A DNA stretch of 6,671 nucleotides from Acidobacteriota bacterium (GTDB lineage: Bacteria; Acidobacteriota; Terriglobia; UBA7540), in the NCBI GenBank assembly GCA_003171295.1, contig PMYF01000146.1:1-6671 (forward strand), read 5' to 3'. A program made the position numbers and the translations under genes. Below the pieces are notes generated by a model, which made no database searches, had not been told where the DNA came from, and saw only the letters and a list, made by a program, of their open reading frames with translations. Shown piece by piece: positions 4,084 through 6,671 of the stretch (within the stretch, counting starts at the first letter, position 1; the number at the start of each line of letters is the position of its first letter).

Positions 4084-6671
4084 ATGCCTAACGGCGGGAA
4101 CGGCGCTGTCCGTCAGCGCATTAATTTCTCCAAAATTCCGACCGTCATCAACATCCCCAACCTCATTGAAGTGCAGCGGCGCTCGTACGAGCGCTTCCTA
4201 CAGATGAACCTCCTGCCCTCCGAGCGCGAGGACGTAGGTTTGCAAGCGGTATTCAACTCCGTTTTCCCGATCACGGACTTCCGCGGCATTGCACAACTGG
4301 ACTTCGTGGATTACTCCATCGGCAACTGGGAATGTAAATGCGGAAGCCTGAAGGGGCTTCACCACTTGCGCAGCACCTGCAAGAACTGCGGGCACACGGT
4401 CATCACGGATCCCTTCAAGGTGGGCGACGTCCTCTGTACCAAGTGCGGCACATTCAATAAGAACGTGGTGACATTCTGCAATAAGTGCGGCGACCCGGTG
4501 GCCCTCCAGTTGAAATACGACGTGACGGAATGCCAGGAACGCGGCATGACCTTTGCGGCTCCCCTTAAAGTTACCATTCGTCTCACCCTCTACGACAAAG
4601 ACGCCGACACCGGCCACAAGAACATCCGCGACATCAAAGAGCAGGAAGTTTACTTCGGTGAGATTCCCTTGATGACCGAGAACGGTACGTTCATCGTCAA
4701 CGGCACTGAACGCGTTATCGTCAGCCAACTTCACCGCTCTCCGGGTGTGTTCTTCGAGGCGAATTCCCAGAAGACGTACTTTCTGGGGAAGATTATTCCT
4801 TACCGCGGTTCTTGGGTGGAGTTCGAATACGACACGAAGAATCTTCTCTATGTGCGAATTGACCGGAAACGCAAGTTCTTGGCCACAATTTTCCTGCGCG
4901 CGCTGGGGTTGAAGAACGATTCCGAAATCCTCAAAGCCTTCTACCGGGTCGAGAATATACAGCTCAAGGAGCGCAAGCTCTTCTGGGAGGTGTCGGAGGG
5001 ATTAGTCGGCAACAAGATTTCCAAGGACATTGAGCACCCCCGCACACATGAAACGATCGTGCACGCCGGAAGGAAGATTAGCGCCGCGCTCTTCAAAGAA
5101 ATCCAAAAGGCGCGGCTTACGCACGTGGAAGTGGCTGCGCATGATCTGGAGGGGGCTTACGCCGCCGGCGACGTTGTCGACCCCGCTACGGGCGAGGTTC
5201 TGCTCGAATCCAACAACGAAATCAGCTCCAGCGCCCTGAATTCCATCTTGGAGACAGGCATTTCGGAACTGCCCGTGTTCGTCCCGGAACGCGCTGATGC
5301 CGGCGTGGTCATCAGCCAGACCCTCAAGCGCGACACCCTGAAGACGTCTCAGGAAGCGCTGATTGAAATGTATCGCAAAATGCGGCCGGGCGACCCGCCG
5401 ACGCTTGACACCGCCACCTCCCTGTTCAATGGAATGTTCTTCGATCCGCGCAAGTATGATTTCTCCCGTGTCGGCAGACTGAAATTCAATATCAAACTTG
5501 GTTACTACACCAAGCTCAAGAGCCGCCTCGACGAAAAGGCCACTAATTTTGAGATCGAAGATGCCCGCAACTTGCCGCAGGCCAATTTCTACTTGGTTGT
5601 GGACAACGAGAAGATGTTTGTCGGCAAGCGGGAAGGGAACATTTGTTCGGAGGTCGTCCGTGCCTGCGAAGGCACGCTGGCCACCGACCACTCGGACCAT
5701 TCGCCGGTGCAGTTGCCGCTCGACAAGCGGACGCTCGAGCCAGAGGATTTCTATTCGGCCATCCGCTACCTGCTGAAGCTTAAGAAAAACCCCGGCGGGA
5801 TTTACTCCGTCGATGACATCGACCACCTGGGGAATCGTCGCGTTCGTGCCGTCGGCGAACTGCTCGAGAACCAGTTCCGCCTCGGCCTGGTGCGCATGGA
5901 GCGGGCGATCAAGGAGAAGATGTCGGTTTACCAGGAGATGTCCACCGCCATGCCGCACGACCTAATCAATGCCAAACCCGTCATGGCGGCGATTCGGGAG
6001 TTCTTTGGTTCCTCACAACTCTCCCAGTTCATGGACCAGACGAATCCGCTCTCCGAGATTACGCATAAGCGGCGCCTTTCCGCTCTCGGACCCGGCGGAC
6101 TTTCCCGTGAGCGAGCGGGCTTCGAAGTGCGCGACGTTCACCCCACACACTACGGCCGCATCTGCCCGATCGAAACGCCGGAGGGTCCAAACATCGGCTT
6201 GATTTCTTCCCTTTCCTGCTACGCGCAGATTAACGAGTATGGATTCATCGAAAGCCCCTATCGCAAAGTTCGCGGCGGCCGCATCGTTGATTACGTCACC
6301 GTGACCCACGGAGGCGACGGTCCGTGGAAAGTGGGCGAGCACCTCGAATTCAGCCAGGTCGAAAAAACCAACGAAGAACTCCGCGAGAAAAAACGCAAGC
6401 TGGTAGAAACCGAACCTTACTCCTTCTACCAATCGGCTTGGGAAGAGGACCAGTACGTGATTGCGCAGGCCAATGTGGCTGTCGACGAGAAGGGCCGCAT
6501 CATTCACGAACTGGTCAACGCGCGCCAGGCAGGCAACTTTGTGCTCAAGCGGCGCGATGAGATTGACTACATCGATGTCAGCCCGAAGCAGTTGGTCAGC
6601 GTAGCGGCTTCGCTAATCCCGTTTCTTGAAAACGACGACGCCAACCGTGCCCTGATGGGTTCCAACATGCA
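4084..6671 (+). CDS. rpoB: DNA-directed RNA polymerase subunit beta (3' truncated by window edge)
   Basis: RpoB is the second-largest catalytic subunit of RNA polymerase. ATG 4084 follows AAGGAG (4070-4075), and 862 complete codons lie in the window; the family is about 1350-1450 residues. The N-terminus aligns from about residue 13 (INFSKIPTVINIPNLIEVQR). GEIPLMTENGTFIVNGTERV (192-211) and VSQLHRSPGVFF lie in the protrusion/lobe. An SI1-like insertion at about 305-410 matches E. coli. The rifampicin region runs from about FFGSSQLSQFMDQTNPLSEI (640-659). D651, H661 and S666 are the E. coli D516, H526 and S531 equivalents, all wild type, so rifampicin sensitivity is predicted. The threonine at 653 replaces E. 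coli N518. PIETPEGPNIGL follows the Rif region. Three further extra segments relative to E. coli are listed separately. rpoC is expected downstream. Confidence 0.98.
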   Translation, partial: MPNGGNGAVRQRINFSKIPTVINIPNLIEVQRRSYERFLQMNLLPSEREDVGLQAVFNSVFPITDFRGIAQLDFVDYSIGNWECKCGSLKGLHHLRSTCKNCGHTVITDPFKVGDVLCTKCGTFNKNVVTFCNKCGDPVALQLKYDVTECQERGMTFAAPLKVTIRLTLYDKDADTGHKNIRDIKEQEVYFGEIPLMTENGTFIVNGTERVIVSQLHRSPGVFFEANSQKTYFLGKIIPYRGSWVEFEYDTKNLLYVRIDRKRKFLATIFLRALGLKNDSEILKAFYRVENIQLKERKLFWEVSEGLVGNKISKDIEHPRTHETIVHAGRKISAALFKEIQKARLTHVEVAAHDLEGAYAAGDVVDPATGEVLLESNNEISSSALNSILETGISELPVFVPERADAGVVISQTLKRDTLKTSQEALIEMYRKMRPGDPPTLDTATSLFNGMFFDPRKYDFSRVGRLKFNIKLGYYTKLKSRLDEKATNFEIEDARNLPQANFYLVVDNEKMFVGKREGNICSEVVRACEGTLATDHSDHSPVQLPLDKRTLEPEDFYSAIRYLLKLKKNPGGIYSVDDIDHLGNRRVRAVGELLENQFRLGLVRMERAIKEKMSVYQEMSTAMPHDLINAKPVMAAIREFFGSSQLSQFMDQTNPLSEITHKRRLSALGPGGLSRERAGFEVRDVHPTHYGRICPIETPEGPNIGLISSLSCYAQINEYGFIESPYRKVRGGRIVDYVTVTHGGDGPWKVGEHLEFSQVEKTNEELREKKRKLVETEPYSFYQSAWEEDQYVIAQANVAVDEKGRIIHELVNARQAGNFVLKRRDEIDYIDVSPKQLVSVAASLIPFLENDDANRALMGSNM
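4324..4515 (+). other. Eight-cysteine, zinc-ribbon-like insertion in RpoB (residues 81-144)
   Basis: Between conserved FVDYSIG (74-80) and YDVTECQERG (145-154), E. coli has about three residues, whereas this protein has 64. The segment holds C84-x-C86, C99-x2-C102, C118-x2-C121 and C132-x2-C135, enough for two four-cysteine zinc sites. The second half reads like a classic double-zinc-ribbon unit: CTKCG, an N at +4, then FCNKCGDP. Histidines 93, 94 and 104 are also present. The frame is unbroken and base use matches the rest of rpoB, so this is a true part of the protein. It lies at the N-terminal part of the beta protrusion. Zinc binding is inferred from the cysteine spacing. Confidence 0.85.
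4996..5313 (+). other. SI1-type insertion of RpoB (about residues 305-410)
   Basis: This segment aligns by eye with the E. coli beta SI1 (residues about 226-350): HAGRKISAALFKEIQKA corresponds to EKGRRITARHIRQLEKD, and DPATGEVLLESNNEIS to DESTGELICAANMELS. It is followed by the conserved MYRKMRPGDPPT. SI1 occurs in Proteobacteria and several other Gram-negative phyla and is absent from Firmicutes and Actinobacteria. It therefore narrows the likely host. Confidence 0.75.
5503..5733 (+). other. Second extra segment of RpoB, upstream of the rifampicin region (residues 474-550)
   Basis: From GRLKFN (464-469) to DDIDHLGNRR (577 on) there are 107 residues, against about 36 in E. coli. The excess lies mostly in residues 474-550. 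It looks like a small mixed domain: polar helix-like YYTKLKSRLDEKATNF, then strand-like ANFYLVVDNEKMFVGKREGN (500-519). C521 and C528, and a histidine pair H535/H539, are the only possible metal ligands. The surrounding sequence is normal, so no frameshift explains it. Confidence 0.7.
6301..6429 (+). other. Third extra segment of RpoB, charged and helical (residues 740-782)
   Basis: Between ESPYRKV and QYVIAQAN there are 61 residues, against about 19 in E. coli. The added part includes a glycine-rich turn (THGGDGPWKVGEH) and a strongly charged helix-like run EKTNEELREKKRKLVETEP (760-778). It lies after the Rif region. Such a segment could be a coiled-coil or surface hairpin; this is inference from composition. 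Confidence 0.65.

Noticed and set aside
3909..4091. 60-codon plus-strand frame in the rplL–rpoB gap
   Set aside because: It starts at TTG without a ribosome site, overlaps the rpoB start, resembles no family, and lies in a region better explained by RNA structure.
5002..5958. 318-codon open frame on the minus strand inside rpoB
   Set aside because: It is fully antisense to well-conserved RpoB sequence, resembles no family, and is the kind of open frame GC-rich coding DNA produces by chance.

Overview
This window is a core bacterial gene-expression cluster in the canonical order tuf (3' end) – rpmG – tRNA-Trp – secE – nusG – rplK – rplA – rplJ – rplL – rpoB (5' part). All genes are on the + strand. 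The DNA is moderately GC-rich with uniform coding style. I see no mobile element, CRISPR array, phage gene or sign of recent transfer. The SI1-type insertion in RpoB, the single-span SecE and the general sequence style suggest a Gram-negative lineage. My best guess is Acidobacteriota, from remembered similarity of the RpoB Rif region and L7/L12. That is inference and I could not run a search.

Layout. Bases 1-276 encode the last 91 residues of EF-Tu. rpmG (336-485) encodes a four-cysteine bL33 and was found by hand because it is only 49 codons. Bases 485-579 hold a heptad-periodic inverted repeat that ends just before the tRNA-Trp(CCA) gene (583-658). secE (722-955) and nusG (1021-1551) follow, then the ribosomal stalk and L1 genes rplK (1623-2054), rplA (2128-2823), rplJ (2854-3390) and rplL (3459-3848). 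A 235-base structured gap (3849-4083) precedes rpoB, which starts at 4084 and runs off the window after 862 complete codons.

How the genes work together. EF-Tu delivers aminoacyl-tRNA to the ribosome. L11 and L10(L12)n form the GTPase-associated stalk that EF-Tu contacts, and L1 forms the opposite stalk. NusG couples RNA polymerase (RpoB) to ribosomes and Rho. SecE is part of the SecYEG translocon and is co-located with nusG by long-conserved synteny. No convincing promoter or intrinsic terminator is visible, so the cluster looks transcriptionally continuous. Possible fine control lies in hairpins upstream of secE, rplK and rpoB, and across the rplJ stop codon.

The most unusual content is inside RpoB. 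About 60 extra residues near residue 80 carry eight cysteines arranged as two zinc-ribbon-like sites. A second extra segment of about 70 residues sits just before the rifampicin region, and a third of about 40 residues follows it. The first two fall in the two sequence halves of the same structural domain, the beta protrusion.
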